A DNA stretch of 64,000 nt from Bacteroidales bacterium (GTDB lineage: Bacteria; Bacteroidota; Bacteroidia; Bacteroidales; UBA3824), in the NCBI GenBank assembly GCA_017541145.1, contig JAFXZT010000076.1:1-64000 (forward strand). Reading direction: 5' to 3'. Numbering within the stretch: the first letter of the stretch is position 1; every line of letters starts with the position of its first letter. Below, piece after piece: positions 25,204 to 37,336 of this stretch. Made by a program: the position numbers and the translations under genes. The notes below the pieces were generated by a model. The model was not told the origin of the DNA, did not search any database, and saw nothing but the letters and a program-made list of their open reading frames with translations.

Positions 25204-27135
25204 TTAACGGCGTTTGCCTTTCTTCTGTTGTTCTTTCATAATCTCCATTTGTCTGCGCTGTGCTTCCTCAAGACGAGCCATTAAGCCAGATTTTTTCTTG
25301 CCGGAATTTTTTGCAGCTTTGCTATTGAGTTTTGCCAAAATTGCTTTCTCATCAAGTGTCTTACGAATAATCCACATCTGAAGTATGGTAATGATATTTG
25401 ACAAGAAATAGTAGTAACTCAATCCTGAAGAATAGTCGTTGAACCAACAAACCATCATTACTGGCATGAAATACATCATCATTTTCATACCCGCCATTGA
25501 CTGTCCGGTATCCATTTGGCTTGAATTGATTTTGGTGGAAACTATCATTGCAGCTGCCATCAACAATGTAAACAAGCTAACGTGGTTGCCATAAAACGGA
25601 ATTGTAAACGGCAAATCCAAAATTGAATCATAAGAAGACAAATCAGTTGCCCAAAGGAATGCCTGTTGACGCAATTCGATTGATGACGGGAAAAAGTTGA
25701 ACATCGCAATCAAAATCGGCATCTGCAAAAGCAATGGCAAACATCCGCCCATCGGACTAATTCCAACGCGTTGATACAAAGCCATTACTGCTTTTTGTTT
25801 TTCCATAGCCTGTTCTGGTTTCGGATATTTTTTGCTGATTTCATCGATTTGCGGTTTCAAAACTCTCATCGAAGCAGTAGATTTGTACGACTTGCGGGTC
25901 AACGGGAATATCACGATTTTGATAATGATAGTCATAATCAAAATGATAATACCGTAACTTGAAATGAATGAACCCAACCAGTTGAACAACGGAATGATAA
26001 TCCATTTTGAAATTATACCAAACCATCCCAACGGTACCAATTCTTCGAGACCAAGTTCTTTTTCGTCCTCAGCGTGTGAATCCAAAACTACGTTGTTGAG
26101 GATTTTGTACTGGTTAGGACCGAAGTAAAAACACATCGCTCTTGTGGTATCTGCTACAGAAAAGTCGATGCTGGAAACCATGTATTTGAAATTTTTGTTG
26201 GTGTTGACATCAACATTTTTGAATGCAACTTTTGAACTTGGGAAGTTGGTTTTTGCAATCAACACTGATGAAAAGAACTGTCCTTTGTAAGCAATCCATT
26301 TTGTACCGCCTACAAGTGTCTGTTCATCACTATCCGAAGTCAAAGAAAGTGATTCAGCATCTTCGTTTTCGTACTTGTAATAAAGTCCTGAATGTTGAGA
26401 TTCCCATTTGTTACCTCGCTCAAGAACCGGTAAAAACTGATTCCATGTAAAATTGAGATAACTTGAATTTCTGTTGATTACGTTGTCAAGATTATGAAAT
26501 GTTACATCGTAATCAAGCAAATAACTGTCGTTTTTCAATGTGTAAGCAAATTCGAGCCAAGAAGCAGAATCAACATAAGCACGGAAAACTGCTCTTACCG
26601 GAGCTTGATCTGTAGCAGTAAGTTCGTTACTGCTTCCCATGTACTTAAAGTAAAGTTTCTTGGTAGAAATAGCGTATGCTTCGTTGAAGAAATCGAGATT
26701 CATCTCGTTTTGCGGGTCTTCACGAACCACATTCAAAGGTTCTCCGTCGTATGTTTTATAATTAAAAATTTCAACGTTTGAAATCTGAGCACCTTTTGAA
26801 CTAAGTGAAACTTTGATTTTATCGTTTTGCAACAAAACTGTCTGATTTTCACCAACTGCGCAATTTGAAAATTTACCAAACTGTCCAACGTAATTTGCCA
26901 ATTGAGCCGAATCAACTTGCGAAATATCAAAATTTCCGTTCTGAATATTTCTTAATGAATCTTGAATTCTGGTCTGCTCAGCTTCTGCAGCGAGTTTTTT
27001 CTGATAAACTTCAGAAAGAGAATCTTGATAACGCTTTTGCGCTGCCAAATCCTCTTCTGAAGGGCGCATAAAAAATTGAAAGCCAATAAATACTAAAATA
27101 ATTAGTCCAAAAGCTATTAATTGTTTTTTTTCCAT
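25204..27135 (-). CDS. yidC: Membrane protein insertase YidC
   Basis: 643 residues. An N-terminal anchor (MEKKQLIAFGLIILVFIGFQ) is followed by a large periplasmic domain (about 60-340). The conserved five-helix insertase core comes next, with GIIILIMTIIIKIVIFPLTR, a cytoplasmic loop with KPEQAMEKQKAVMALYQRVG and ISPMGGCLPLLLQMPILIAM; the tail is very basic (MKEQQKKGKRR). It inserts and folds inner-membrane proteins alone or with SecYEG. It follows pyrG on the same strand with a 22-base gap, a pairing common in Bacteroidota. Confidence 0.96.
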   Translation of the reverse strand: MEKKQLIAFGLIILVFIGFQFFMRPSEEDLAAQKRYQDSLSEVYQKKLAAEAEQTRIQDSLRNIQNGNFDISQVDSAQLANYVGQFGKFSNCAVGENQTVLLQNDKIKVSLSSKGAQISNVEIFNYKTYDGEPLNVVREDPQNEMNLDFFNEAYAISTKKLYFKYMGSSNELTATDQAPVRAVFRAYVDSASWLEFAYTLKNDSYLLDYDVTFHNLDNVINRNSSYLNFTWNQFLPVLERGNKWESQHSGLYYKYENEDAESLSLTSDSDEQTLVGGTKWIAYKGQFFSSVLIAKTNFPSSKVAFKNVDVNTNKNFKYMVSSIDFSVADTTRAMCFYFGPNQYKILNNVVLDSHAEDEKELGLEELVPLGWFGIISKWIIIPLFNWLGSFISSYGIIILIMTIIIKIVIFPLTRKSYKSTASMRVLKPQIDEISKKYPKPEQAMEKQKAVMALYQRVGISPMGGCLPLLLQMPILIAMFNFFPSSIELRQQAFLWATDLSSYDSILDLPFTIPFYGNHVSLFTLLMAAAMIVSTKINSSQMDTGQSMAGMKMMMYFMPVMMVCWFNDYSSGLSYYYFLSNIITILQMWIIRKTLDEKAILAKLNSKAAKNSGKKKSGLMARLEEAQRRQMEIMKEQQKKGKRR

Positions 27136-27157
27136 TTTTACGTGTTGAAAATAAATT

Positions 27158-28783
<1,626 letters not shown>

Positions 28784-28804
28784 TTACAAATTGATTTCTT
28801 TTAA

Positions 28805-30832
28805 TTATTTTTTGCCGTCTTTACGTGCTATATCGTTGATAGCGCGGTTGAGCATTGTTACCAAATTGTTGAGTGCTGCAACCTCGTTTTTAGATTTCTC
28901 AAGTTTTTTCTTGAAACCTTCAATCATATTGTCCGCATTTTTGGATTTAGCAAAAAATCCGAGATTGTTTTCTGACAAAATTAATTGCTGACGAAGCGAT
29001 TCAAGACGGTTTTTGATTCGTTCTTTTTCAGCGCGAAGTTTTTCATAAGCTTGAGGACTGTTTTTAACAGACTCAATAAGATTTTTAACGCGAACCTCAT
29101 TGCGCTTGGTTTCGTCGATATTAATTTTGTTGAACTGAGCATCGATAGCTTTGCGGAAACGGTCTTGTACAGAATCTTTGTTGGCACGTGGTACTTGACC
29201 AATTGAAGACCAACGCTTTTGCAATTCTTTGAGAGCAGAGATGTTAGCCTCGTCATTATCAGAGAATTGGAAGGATTCTACTTCTTTAATAATTTGCTCT
29301 TTGAGCTTGAGGTTTTCGTCTTGTTCCTTGTCTTTGTTGGCAAAAAACTGCTGTTTGTTGTCGAAAAATGCGTTGCAAGCTGCACGGAAACGCTGCCAAA
29401 TTTCTTCTGAATTTTTACGAGGAACAGCTCCGATTGTTTTCCATTTTGCTTGAAGATTTTTGAGAATTTCTGTAGTTTTCTTCCACTCAGTAGAATCTTT
29501 AAGAGCCTCAGCCTGAATACAAAGATCTTCTTTCAACTGAAGATTGTTGTCAGCTTCTTCCTTGTTTTGAGCGTAGAAATCACGTTTCTTTTCAAAAAAC
29601 TTGTCACAAGCATTGCGGAAACGTTCATACACCTTATTATTATATTTCTTAGGAGCAAAACCGATAAGTTTCCAAATCTTCTGAAGTTCAAGGATTTCTG
29701 TAGATTTAGTTTCCCATTCCTTACGGGTTTTGTAATCCGGAGCAATAATTTCTTCCGCCTTTTCGCAGATAAGATTTTTAGCCTTGTAATTTGACTCTTG
29801 CTCTTTCTTAATATTTTCGTGATACTCTTGATGACGTTTGTTGATTTTTGTAGTAGCCTGTTTGAAACGTTCCCAAAGTTCTTCCTTCTGAGTAGCCACA
29901 ACAGGACCAATTTCACGCCACTGGTCATGAAGTTTTTGCAATTCCTTGAAAGCTTTTACAACTTTTGGTTCAAGAAGCAATTCTTCGGCCTTTTCACAAA
30001 GTTTTATTTTCTGATCAGTATTTCTCTTGAGGTCAAGATCACGCAATTCCTTGTTGATTTTTACAAAATCATAAAATCTTTCAACTTGGTAATTGTAAGA
30101 TTCCCAAAGCTTTTTGGCATCAGCTTGAGGAACAAGACCGATTTCACGCCATTGTTTTTGAAGATTTTTAAATTCCTCAAAAGTCTGATTGAGAGTTTCT
30201 TGAGAGTTGATAAGTTTTTCGATTTTATCAACAATAGCATATTTCTGTTTAAGATTTTCTACTTTCTGAAGTTCAATAAGTTCATTGAATTTGTTACGTT
30301 TTTCGCGATAAAGATTATAAAGCTCTTTCAACTTTTCTTCAAGCGGATCAACCTCAGCTTTAAAATCTTTTTCATCGTTGCCGGCTTCCACAAATTTAGC
30401 TCTGAGTTCGGCAACATCTGCTTTGTGCTTTTTGTAGAAACAAGCCTTAACATTTTCTACATCATCGCGATACGACAACACTTCTTCATTATTCACAAGG
30501 CTAACCATTGCATCAATAAGTTGCTCTTTAGACATCTCCGCATAATCAGCATTCATTACATGAACTTCCTCATTACTGTCAGCATCATCGTCGTCAGAAT
30601 CCAAAAGCAATTCTTGTGCAGGCTGAGCCATACTTTCACTACTAACTTCGCTAATGATTTTCTCCAAAGGCTCTTGCTTTAGTGCTGCAAGTTTTTGTAG
30701 CACGATGTCAGCAGCGCTCAACTTTTGTGTACTTTGCGAGTTTTCGCTTTCAGAGGATGCGGGTGTGTTAGTAGTAACATTATCAGGATTTTGTTCCTGA
30801 TTTTGATTAGAGATTGGGTCTTGTGATTCCAT
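28805..30832 (-). CDS. DUF349 domain protein
   Basis: 675 residues, highly charged and helical. After an acidic, low-complexity N-terminus (about 1-110), the motif of about 75 residues with W(K/R)xIGxVPxxxxxxxWxRF is repeated at least five times (WREIGLVPQADAKKLWESYN, WREIGPVVATQKEELWERFK, WKLIGFAPKKYNNKVYERFR, WKTIGAVPRKNSEEIWQRFR, WSSIGQVPRANKDSVQDRFR). A coiled coil ends the protein. The molecular role of DUF349 proteins in Bacteroidota is not established. Upstream of pyrG on the same strand. Confidence 0.92.
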   Translation of the reverse strand: MESQDPISNQNQEQNPDNVTTNTPASSESENSQSTQKLSAADIVLQKLAALKQEPLEKIISEVSSESMAQPAQELLLDSDDDDADSNEEVHVMNADYAEMSKEQLIDAMVSLVNNEEVLSYRDDVENVKACFYKKHKADVAELRAKFVEAGNDEKDFKAEVDPLEEKLKELYNLYREKRNKFNELIELQKVENLKQKYAIVDKIEKLINSQETLNQTFEEFKNLQKQWREIGLVPQADAKKLWESYNYQVERFYDFVKINKELRDLDLKRNTDQKIKLCEKAEELLLEPKVVKAFKELQKLHDQWREIGPVVATQKEELWERFKQATTKINKRHQEYHENIKKEQESNYKAKNLICEKAEEIIAPDYKTRKEWETKSTEILELQKIWKLIGFAPKKYNNKVYERFRNACDKFFEKKRDFYAQNKEEADNNLQLKEDLCIQAEALKDSTEWKKTTEILKNLQAKWKTIGAVPRKNSEEIWQRFRAACNAFFDNKQQFFANKDKEQDENLKLKEQIIKEVESFQFSDNDEANISALKELQKRWSSIGQVPRANKDSVQDRFRKAIDAQFNKINIDETKRNEVRVKNLIESVKNSPQAYEKLRAEKERIKNRLESLRQQLILSENNLGFFAKSKNADNMIEGFKKKLEKSKNEVAALNNLVTMLNRAINDIARKDGKK

Positions 30833-30982
30833 TTGTAAATGAAATTTTGTAATTAAAACTTATTTTATTTGTAATCTTATTTTGAAAATTCTGGGTACAT
30901 TAATTTCCCAAATTCAAACCGTGAAATTAATGATTATTAATGAAAAAAAGAAAAATGCAGGATTAATTTTTTGATAAAAAAA

Positions 30983-31013
30983 CAAAAAAAGCGCATCCGT
31001 TTATTGAATACGC
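30983..31013 (-). terminator. Terminator of the siaC gene
   Basis: On the minus strand GCGTATTC pairs (with G-U pairs) with GGATGCGC, followed by T7. Confidence 0.75.
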
Positions 31014-31043
31014 TTATTATCTTTTTACATCTTGTAATCACTA

Positions 31044-31421
31044 CTATTTTTCAACCATATCAAATGGCAAATTCAATACACTTTTCAGCTCCATGCCCCG
31101 GTCGTGCATCACTTCATCGTTTTCGGAATAATACCATGAAATATGTACTTGACTTTTTGATGCATGTATAGATTCCAATGCAATTAATATTTTTACAATT
31201 ATTCTTGCACTTGAAGAGTTGAAATAGTCAAGATTGAAAACAATTTCAGTCTTAGGATTCGGATCGTTACAATAATCATTAAACCAATTCTGAATAGGTC
31301 CGAAAAATTTTATAACATCCTCGGGCAAAGACTTTCCCTCAAACTTAAACACTCCGTGCTCTTTGTTGAGCTCCACACTTGGTGTATCGTTGGTTGCTTG
31401 TATTACTATTGGCTCTAACAT
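31044..31421 (-). CDS. SiaC-type regulatory phosphoprotein (DUF1987)
   Basis: 125 residues starting MLEPIVIQATNDTPSVELNK. A STAS-like fold with the conserved stretch FNLDYFNSSSARIIVKIL contains the serine/threonine site that in SiaC of Pseudomonas is phosphorylated by a SiaB-type kinase; here the NSSSA segment is the likely site. The frame opens earlier (31478), but the extra residues are a lysine-rich run without conservation. No SiaA/SiaB partner is adjacent. Confidence 0.85.
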   Translation of the reverse strand: MLEPIVIQATNDTPSVELNKEHGVFKFEGKSLPEDVIKFFGPIQNWFNDYCNDPNPKTEIVFNLDYFNSSSARIIVKILIALESIHASKSQVHISWYYSENDEVMHDRGMELKSVLNLPFDMVEK

Positions 31422-31528
31422 AATTGTTTTCTTTCGAGTTTTTTTTGAATTTTTCTTGGATTGATTTTTCGGGCTCAAATGTACAAATAATTTTCAAACT
31501 CAAAAAATTTTTTTCTACATCACCTCTG

Positions 31529-32257
31529 TTACTTTGCGTCTATCGACAATCGCTCCCATATAAAATTTGGAATTAACTTCCAGAAAAACACCAATATAGC
31601 GTATTTCCAATCAATTATCGCGACACGTTTCTTTTTAAGAATTGACTTGTAAATTTTATTCGCAGCATATTCTACATTCATCAACATCGGATAATGTCTG
31701 TTTTTATCCAACAAATCGGTAGCTACAAATCCCGGTCTGATATCCGTGATTTTTACACCGGCTTTTGTCATTGTTGACAACTGCGCAAGACACTGTAAAT
31801 AAGTGTTATTCATCGCTTTGGTTGCGCTGTAGGCAGGGGAGGCGCCAAGACCTTTTGTACCGGCAATAGAACTGATAGCCGCAATATGTCCGCCACCGTT
31901 TTCTCTAAAATAGTTGAAAGCGGTATCAATACAACATGCAAAACCTTTGCAATTGGTTTGCATTACAGCAAGTTCCTTATCCAAAGCGAGTTCCCTGTTG
32001 TGACAACCGATTCCTGCAGCGTGAAAATAGATGTCGGTTTTACCGTTTTCTGAAAGCAATCTATTCAAAATCAACGGAGTATTTTCTGTATCGTTAACAT
32101 CAATTTTTTCTGCCGTAACCTTGTCCGACAATTTTGTAAGTTCTTCCAATTTTTCAATTCTACGGGCGCAAACAACTACTTGCCAACCGTTTTTTATAAA
32201 CAGTTTTGCAACTTCGCGTCCCAAACCGGATGAAGCTCCGGTAATTACAATCTTCAT
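31529..32257 (-). CDS. SDR family NAD(P)-dependent oxidoreductase
   Basis: 242 residues. A Rossmann fold starts MKIVITGASSGLGREVAKLF (TGxxxGxG cofactor loop); the catalytic set includes SSIAGTKGLGASPAYSATK (Ser, then Tyr-x3-Lys). The substrate is not known; such stand-alone SDRs act on a wide range of alcohols or ketones. The small downstream hydrophobic end (YAILVFFWKLIPNFIWERL) could associate with the membrane. It follows the 32270 gene after 12 bases on the same strand and is probably co-transcribed with it and the ABC transporter. Confidence 0.9.
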   Translation of the reverse strand: MKIVITGASSGLGREVAKLFIKNGWQVVVCARRIEKLEELTKLSDKVTAEKIDVNDTENTPLILNRLLSENGKTDIYFHAAGIGCHNRELALDKELAVMQTNCKGFACCIDTAFNYFRENGGGHIAAISSIAGTKGLGASPAYSATKAMNNTYLQCLAQLSTMTKAGVKITDIRPGFVATDLLDKNRHYPMLMNVEYAANKIYKSILKKKRVAIIDWKYAILVFFWKLIPNFIWERLSIDAK

Positions 32258-32269
32258 AAAATCAGTTTT

Positions 32270-32911
32270 TTAGTTATTTGAATATGAAATATCTCCGTTT
32301 GTCGTAATTTTCAGTTCATACATCACGCCCTCGCAGGGATGAGTAAGCGACACACGACTAACAGTAATTCCACCGTATTTTTTTGCAACTGTTTCCTCTT
32401 TTGATTCCCTCAACAAAGTTGAAATTTTTCCAATTTCTTTTTTCAAAATCGGGTCAATCATTGTAGAATTATAAATCTGAGGATAATTATCACGAATATA
32501 ATAATCAGTAAGTTCAATACTGTTTACTTCTCCGTTTTTTATAAATTTCATTTTCGCCGGCAAAAAAATATGATGCAAATTGATATCAATATTGGTAAAT
32601 TCCAACAAAATATCGCCATCGTTGTACGCAGTTTCAAAACGACCTACAACCTTGCCGTCAAGATCGAAAAACTTGGCAGCAATAATTTCGCCATCCGGTC
32701 TTGAAACTATTTTGTATCTGATTGGAATGGTTTCTTCTTTCAACAGATGGATTTTTTCTGCTATATGCACCTCATTTTCAATCAAATATGGTTTCAAAAT
32801 AAGGAAATAACAAATAATTCCGACTATTAAAACCACCAATGCGACTGACGCTATTATTATTTTTTTATTCATAAGAAATATACTTGCATTCTTATCAAAA
32901 TCTACACTCAT
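32270..32911 (-). CDS. Membrane-anchored hypothetical protein
   Basis: 213 residues from ATG 32911, which overlaps the ABC transporter stop in an ATGA arrangement, a sign of translational coupling. An internal ATG at 32872 (MNKKIIIASVALVVLIVGII) would also give a protein beginning with the single membrane anchor. The remaining about 170 residues are beta-rich and lie outside the cytoplasm (IPIRYKIVSRPDGEIIAAKF...). I do not recognise the domain; linkage suggests a function with the transporter or the SDR. Confidence 0.7.
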   Translation of the reverse strand: MSVDFDKNASIFLMNKKIIIASVALVVLIVGIICYFLILKPYLIENEVHIAEKIHLLKEETIPIRYKIVSRPDGEIIAAKFFDLDGKVVGRFETAYNDGDILLEFTNIDINLHHIFLPAKMKFIKNGEVNSIELTDYYIRDNYPQIYNSTMIDPILKKEIGKISTLLRESKEETVAKKYGGITVSRVSLTHPCEGVMYELKITTNGDISYSNN

Positions 32912-35900
32912 TTTTCTCTTTTGAATTTCAATCTCAATTGCAAATTACTAAAACCGTCAAGCACTTTTTTCAACAAATTGAAATTTAATGCTATATAAAG
33001 CAATACTGTTGTAATCCAAATAAAAATGATATTAAACGTAAACGTGTTAATTGTATAATTTCCAAGACATTTCACCGGAGAATAAAAATGAGCACGTCCG
33101 TTTTTAAAGCGTGTAATATGATATGCCGGATCTTTCATCTGAACAAGTCTGAAATCCTGAGTTTCAATGATTTTATCAATCTCATTCTTGTTTAGAAGCA
33201 TTTCTTCCAACCGCTTGTTTTGATTATCAGCCTGAAGCTGTCTAACCGCATCTCTTGAGCCAAGTTGCTGAACCAACTCCATATAAACAGCATCTTTCTT
33301 AGCCGCTGCATTAGATTGTCGCTGCTCGGCATCTCGCTTGATTTTATCAAGATAAATATACAATTCTTCAATTACTGTATCATTAAATTTATCTTGTACC
33401 AAATCGTTTACTCTAGAAAATTTTTCACCTTTTACAGTTTCCATTTCCGAAACCATATTCTTGATAATTTTCAAATCTTTGTCAATAAGCTCTGAATGTT
33501 CTCCAGTTTTCAAAGCCTTATGACACAATTCAATACGGGTCTTAAGATTCGGAACTAAAAATGTTGCATCGTAATTTCCCTGACTGATTTCACGTTCAAT
33601 CAAATAAAAATTTTTGCTGTATTCGTTGTCTTCAAATTGCGAAATTGCCAATGCTTCATACGCCCAACGCGAAGTCATAACATCGCCAACTACCGGAACG
33701 CAATCTGCTGAAGCCCAGCCTTTATGGATTTTGCTAAAACTTACCAAAACACCGCCGAACAACAATTCCGGAACTATTATAAAAGGTATCAGGATGTAAA
33801 TATTTACAACGCTGTTCAACGCCGCCGAGATATTTAATCCCACAAGATTGGCAAATGCCGAGGTCGTAAACAATACAATCCAATAATTGAGCGTAAGTCC
33901 GTGAATTTCAAGTATTAAGTTACCAATCAATGCAAATGAAAATGTCTGAATTGCCGAAATCACAAACAATGTTGCAATCTTGGAATTTATATAACTTGTC
34001 CAACTTAAATTCAAGAACCGTTCCCTGTTCAGAATCATCCTGTCGCGGATAATTTCTTCGGCACTTACTGTAAGACCGATAAACATCGAACAAATTACAC
34101 ATATAAATATATATGCCGGAATATTTTCGTTGTTCGCAAAAACGTAAGCACCCGGATCGCCCGGAGCACCGCTAAAATATTTTACAAAATATGCCAATAT
34201 CGCTGCCAAAACCGGTGATTCCAACAAGTTGATCAACAAATATTGCTTGTCAACAATTTTTGAAAGTACATTTCGCTTCAAAAAAATCTTAAACTGATTC
34301 AATCGATTTGGAACACTGAAATTGTTGGCAGGAAGTTCGGTTTCTTTCAACGGGAAATTTTTCTTTCGCTCCTCGATTTTCGGCGCAATGTTTTTATTGA
34401 AAAGGTCGTACCATTCTTTTGGACTTACCTTACGATTTCTGGTGAGTTTACCATACTCATTAACCATCTTAGCCTCAAGAGTTTCAAGAATTTGTTCAGG
34501 GTTAACATTACCGCAAACAGGACATTCACCGTCTTGAGCCGAAATATTATTGGAGATATTTTTGAAATATACAATTGCATCAAGCGGATTGCCGTAATAA
34601 GCCGGATAACCGCCGCGATCCAAAACCAATATTTTGTCAAACATCTTAAAAATATCAGACGATGGTTGGTGAATATTTACAATCACGAGTTTCCCTTTGA
34701 AAGTCTGCTCTTTAAGAAGTGTCATTACCATTTCAGAGTCAGCCGAAGACAAACCCGAAGTCGGCTCATCAGCAATCAGCACCGAAGGCTCACGCATCAA
34801 TTCCAATGCGATATTCAAACGTTTGCGCTGACCGCCGGAAATAAATTTGTTGAGAGGTCCGCCGACTTTCAAATCGCGGATTTCATTCAAATCCATTTCC
34901 ATAAGTATTCGGATAACTAACTGTTTTATACGCAGTTCCGACAAGTCGCTGAAACAAAGTTTTGCATTGAAATACAAATTCTGATAAACAGTAAGTTCCT
35001 CTATAAGTAAGTCATCCTGAGGCACATAACCAATCACACCTTTAAGTTTTTCTTTACCGTGTGAATAATCGTAACCGTTTATTGTAATTTTACCTCCTGA
35101 AAGCGGATAATTTCCGATAAAAAGGTTTAGCAATGTAGATTTTCCAACACCGCTACCGCCCATAATACCAATCAAATTACCCGACTCTTCATAAAACGAA
35201 AACTTATGAATACCGTTTTCAGTATTATCATATTTAAATTCAATATTATCAGCACAAAATTCCAAACGCGCCTTTTGATCGTCCAAAATAAACCGCCCGG
35301 AGATATCACTAAAATATATAGGTGTGATTTTTGAATTTTTGATAACCGTACCCGTACCCAAAAGATAAGTTCGCTCAGACAAAATTTGGGAATTATTCAT
35401 GTAAATCGAATCATCACCTTTGTATTTAAAAAACAACAAGTTGGTAGATTTCATACGAATAATTTCCAAAACTCCGCACAAATTTTTCTCATAGATAAAT
35501 TTGGCAGAAGCCAACTCCGGCGGCACAGATTTATTAGAACCGATCATCATAAACTGTGATTTGTCAACAATATCAGCTTCCGAATAAAGCACAAAAGTCT
35601 TCAAATCATTGTATTCTTGATCCGGAACATTAAATGTCTCAGCCACAGTATTTATAAAGTCAAGCTCTTTATCGGTAATTGTATCTTTTACGAATTCCAA
35701 AAGACGTATTACAACAATTACCTTATCCCTCTGCTGAAGTGTCTCATTAATTTGATTACATATTTTAAGCACCTTAACAGAATTCATAGAATTCCTTTTC
35801 TGCTGCTTAGTATCCGAATTCTTTTTTACTGAACCACTTTGCTTTGCCAGATGCTCATCAAAAAGTGCAAGATATTTTTCAACAAGTTGTTGACTAAGTT

Positions 35901-36015
35901 GCAACCTAAGATAAGACTCCACAATAGTACGGGAATCCGAAGAAATCTCATCCTTGTTGATAGTTGCCAAAATTGCAAACATCTGCATCAATGCGCTTAA
36001 AATAGACTCATTCAT
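32908..36015 (-). CDS. Large ABC transporter, ATPase fused to ABC-2-type permease
   Basis: 1035 residues. Residues 1-170 are helical, TerB-like in pattern. A beta-rich segment follows (about 185-270, SIYMNNSQILSERTYLLGTG). The ATPase has Walker A GGSGVGKST (about 287-295), signature SGGQRKRLNIALELM and Walker B VLIADEPTSG. After CPVCGNVNPEQ (a possible metal-binding pair), about six membrane helices are spread over 600-800 and at the very C-terminus, interrupted by a long coiled coil (about 840-970). The ABCG-like order ATPase-then-permease fits Bacteroidota exporters of unknown substrate. It heads a three-gene unit with 32270 and the SDR. Confidence 0.87.
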   Translation of the reverse strand: MNESILSALMQMFAILATINKDEISSDSRTIVESYLRLQLSQQLVEKYLALFDEHLAKQSGSVKKNSDTKQQKRNSMNSVKVLKICNQINETLQQRDKVIVVIRLLEFVKDTITDKELDFINTVAETFNVPDQEYNDLKTFVLYSEADIVDKSQFMMIGSNKSVPPELASAKFIYEKNLCGVLEIIRMKSTNLLFFKYKGDDSIYMNNSQILSERTYLLGTGTVIKNSKITPIYFSDISGRFILDDQKARLEFCADNIEFKYDNTENGIHKFSFYEESGNLIGIMGGSGVGKSTLLNLFIGNYPLSGGKITINGYDYSHGKEKLKGVIGYVPQDDLLIEELTVYQNLYFNAKLCFSDLSELRIKQLVIRILMEMDLNEIRDLKVGGPLNKFISGGQRKRLNIALELMREPSVLIADEPTSGLSSADSEMVMTLLKEQTFKGKLVIVNIHQPSSDIFKMFDKILVLDRGGYPAYYGNPLDAIVYFKNISNNISAQDGECPVCGNVNPEQILETLEAKMVNEYGKLTRNRKVSPKEWYDLFNKNIAPKIEERKKNFPLKETELPANNFSVPNRLNQFKIFLKRNVLSKIVDKQYLLINLLESPVLAAILAYFVKYFSGAPGDPGAYVFANNENIPAYIFICVICSMFIGLTVSAEEIIRDRMILNRERFLNLSWTSYINSKIATLFVISAIQTFSFALIGNLILEIHGLTLNYWIVLFTTSAFANLVGLNISAALNSVVNIYILIPFIIVPELLFGGVLVSFSKIHKGWASADCVPVVGDVMTSRWAYEALAISQFEDNEYSKNFYLIEREISQGNYDATFLVPNLKTRIELCHKALKTGEHSELIDKDLKIIKNMVSEMETVKGEKFSRVNDLVQDKFNDTVIEELYIYLDKIKRDAEQRQSNAAAKKDAVYMELVQQLGSRDAVRQLQADNQNKRLEEMLLNKNEIDKIIETQDFRLVQMKDPAYHITRFKNGRAHFYSPVKCLGNYTINTFTFNIIFIWITTVLLYIALNFNLLKKVLDGFSNLQLRLKFKREK

Positions 36016-36283
36016 AATAGTAGAATTGTTGAATATATTGATAGCGTTTTAATCTCACAAATATAAGGAAAAATATAATTAAACCAAAATTATTTGTTAA
36101 CAAAATTTACGTCAAAATTAAATAAATATTGCCTAACCCATAATTTCGGTATCAAAATTAATAAAAATGTATTCATATACAAATAAGAAAAAATCGTAAT
36201 CGTAAAAAAATTTATAAATATTATTTTTCTAACCGAAAAAAATGATATAACTTTGTTGTCAGAAAAACACAAACAAAACTAAA

Positions 36284-37156
36284 ATGAGTATACTGGTAAA
36301 CAAAGATTCCAAAGTAATTGTACAAGGATTTACAGGCAGTGAAGGAACATTTCACGCCGGTCAAATGATAGAATACGGTACCAACGTTGTTGGCGGCGTA
36401 ACTCCGGGCAAAGGTGGTCAAGAACACTTAGGCAAACCGGTATTCAACACTGTAAAAGAAGCAGTTGAGAAAACCGGTGCTAACGTAAGTTGTATTTTTG
36501 TACCGCCCGCATTCGCAGCAGATTCTATCATGGAAGCAGCTGAATCAGGAATCAAAGTAATAGTTTGTATTACAGAAGGTATTCCTACTCAGGACATGGT
36601 AAAAGTAAAAGAATATCTCAAAGAAAAAGATTGCAGACTTATCGGACCAAACTGTCCGGGAATTCTTACTGTTGGAGAAGCAAAAGTAGGAATCATGCCG
36701 GGATTTATTTTCCAAAAAGGTCACGTCGGCATCGTATCTCGCTCTGGTACATTAACTTACGAAGCCGTAGATCAAGTTACTAAAGCCGGTTTGGGACAAA
36801 CAACAGCTATCGGTATCGGCGGCGACCCTATTATCGGAACCACAACCCTCGACGCTGTAAAATTATTCATGGAAGATCCGGAAACAGAAGGTATCATTAT
36901 GATTGGCGAAATCGGAGGCTCTATGGAAACAGATGCAGCTTATTGGATTAAAGAACACGGAACCAAACCTGTAGTTGGTTTCATCGCAGGACAAACCGCT
37001 CCAAAAGGCCGTAGAATGGGTCACGCAGGCGCAATCATCGGCGGCAAAGCTGATACAGCTGCTGCTAAAATGCAGATAATGAGAGAATGCGGAATCACTG
37101 TTGCTGAATCTCCTGCCGATTTAGGAAAACTCATGGCGCAAGCCCTCAAAAAATAA
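36284..37156 (+). CDS. sucD: Succinyl-CoA ligase, alpha subunit
   Basis: 290 residues, usual length. The CoA-binding N-terminus reads [20 protein letters not shown]; the C-terminal ligase domain has [19 protein letters not shown] with the phospho-histidine. It interconverts succinyl-CoA and succinate with nucleotide formation in the TCA or fermentative pathway. No sucC is adjacent, so the beta subunit must be elsewhere. A TAACTTTG element lies about 30 bases upstream; a terminator follows. Confidence 0.96.
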   Translation: MSILVNKDSKVIVQGFTGSEGTFHAGQMIEYGTNVVGGVTPGKGGQEHLGKPVFNTVKEAVEKTGANVSCIFVPPAFAADSIMEAAESGIKVIVCITEGIPTQDMVKVKEYLKEKDCRLIGPNCPGILTVGEAKVGIMPGFIFQKGHVGIVSRSGTLTYEAVDQVTKAGLGQTTAIGIGGDPIIGTTTLDAVKLFMEDPETEGIIMIGEIGGSMETDAAYWIKEHGTKPVVGFIAGQTAPKGRRMGHAGAIIGGKADTAAAKMQIMRECGITVAESPADLGKLMAQALKK

Positions 37157-37177
37157 CATCTTTTTGTATTATTATAC

Positions 37178-37235
37178 ACGGGCGTTGATGCTGTAAGAAT
37201 ATACTATTTTATTGCATTAACGTCCGTTATTATTT
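37178..37235 (+). terminator. Terminator-like long hairpin after sucD
   Basis: ACGGGCGTTGATGC (37178-37191) pairs with GCATTAACGTCCGT (37214-37227) with two G-U pairs, followed by TATTATTT. The T-tract is imperfect. Confidence 0.65.
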
Positions 37236-37336
37236 AAAAAAAATTCAGATTAATTAATAATTGCTTCAAATATTTTTTTGCAAATTCAAGATAGATTTCA
37301 TAATTTTATGATTACAAAATTAAAAACGTAATCAAT

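Noticed and set aside
29798-30682. Long plus-strand ORF (294 codons, Phe/Ile/Leu-rich) opposite the DUF349 gene
   Set aside because: It is an antisense shadow of a Lys/Glu-rich coding region, which generates long hydrophobic reverse frames; no start signal or family supports it.
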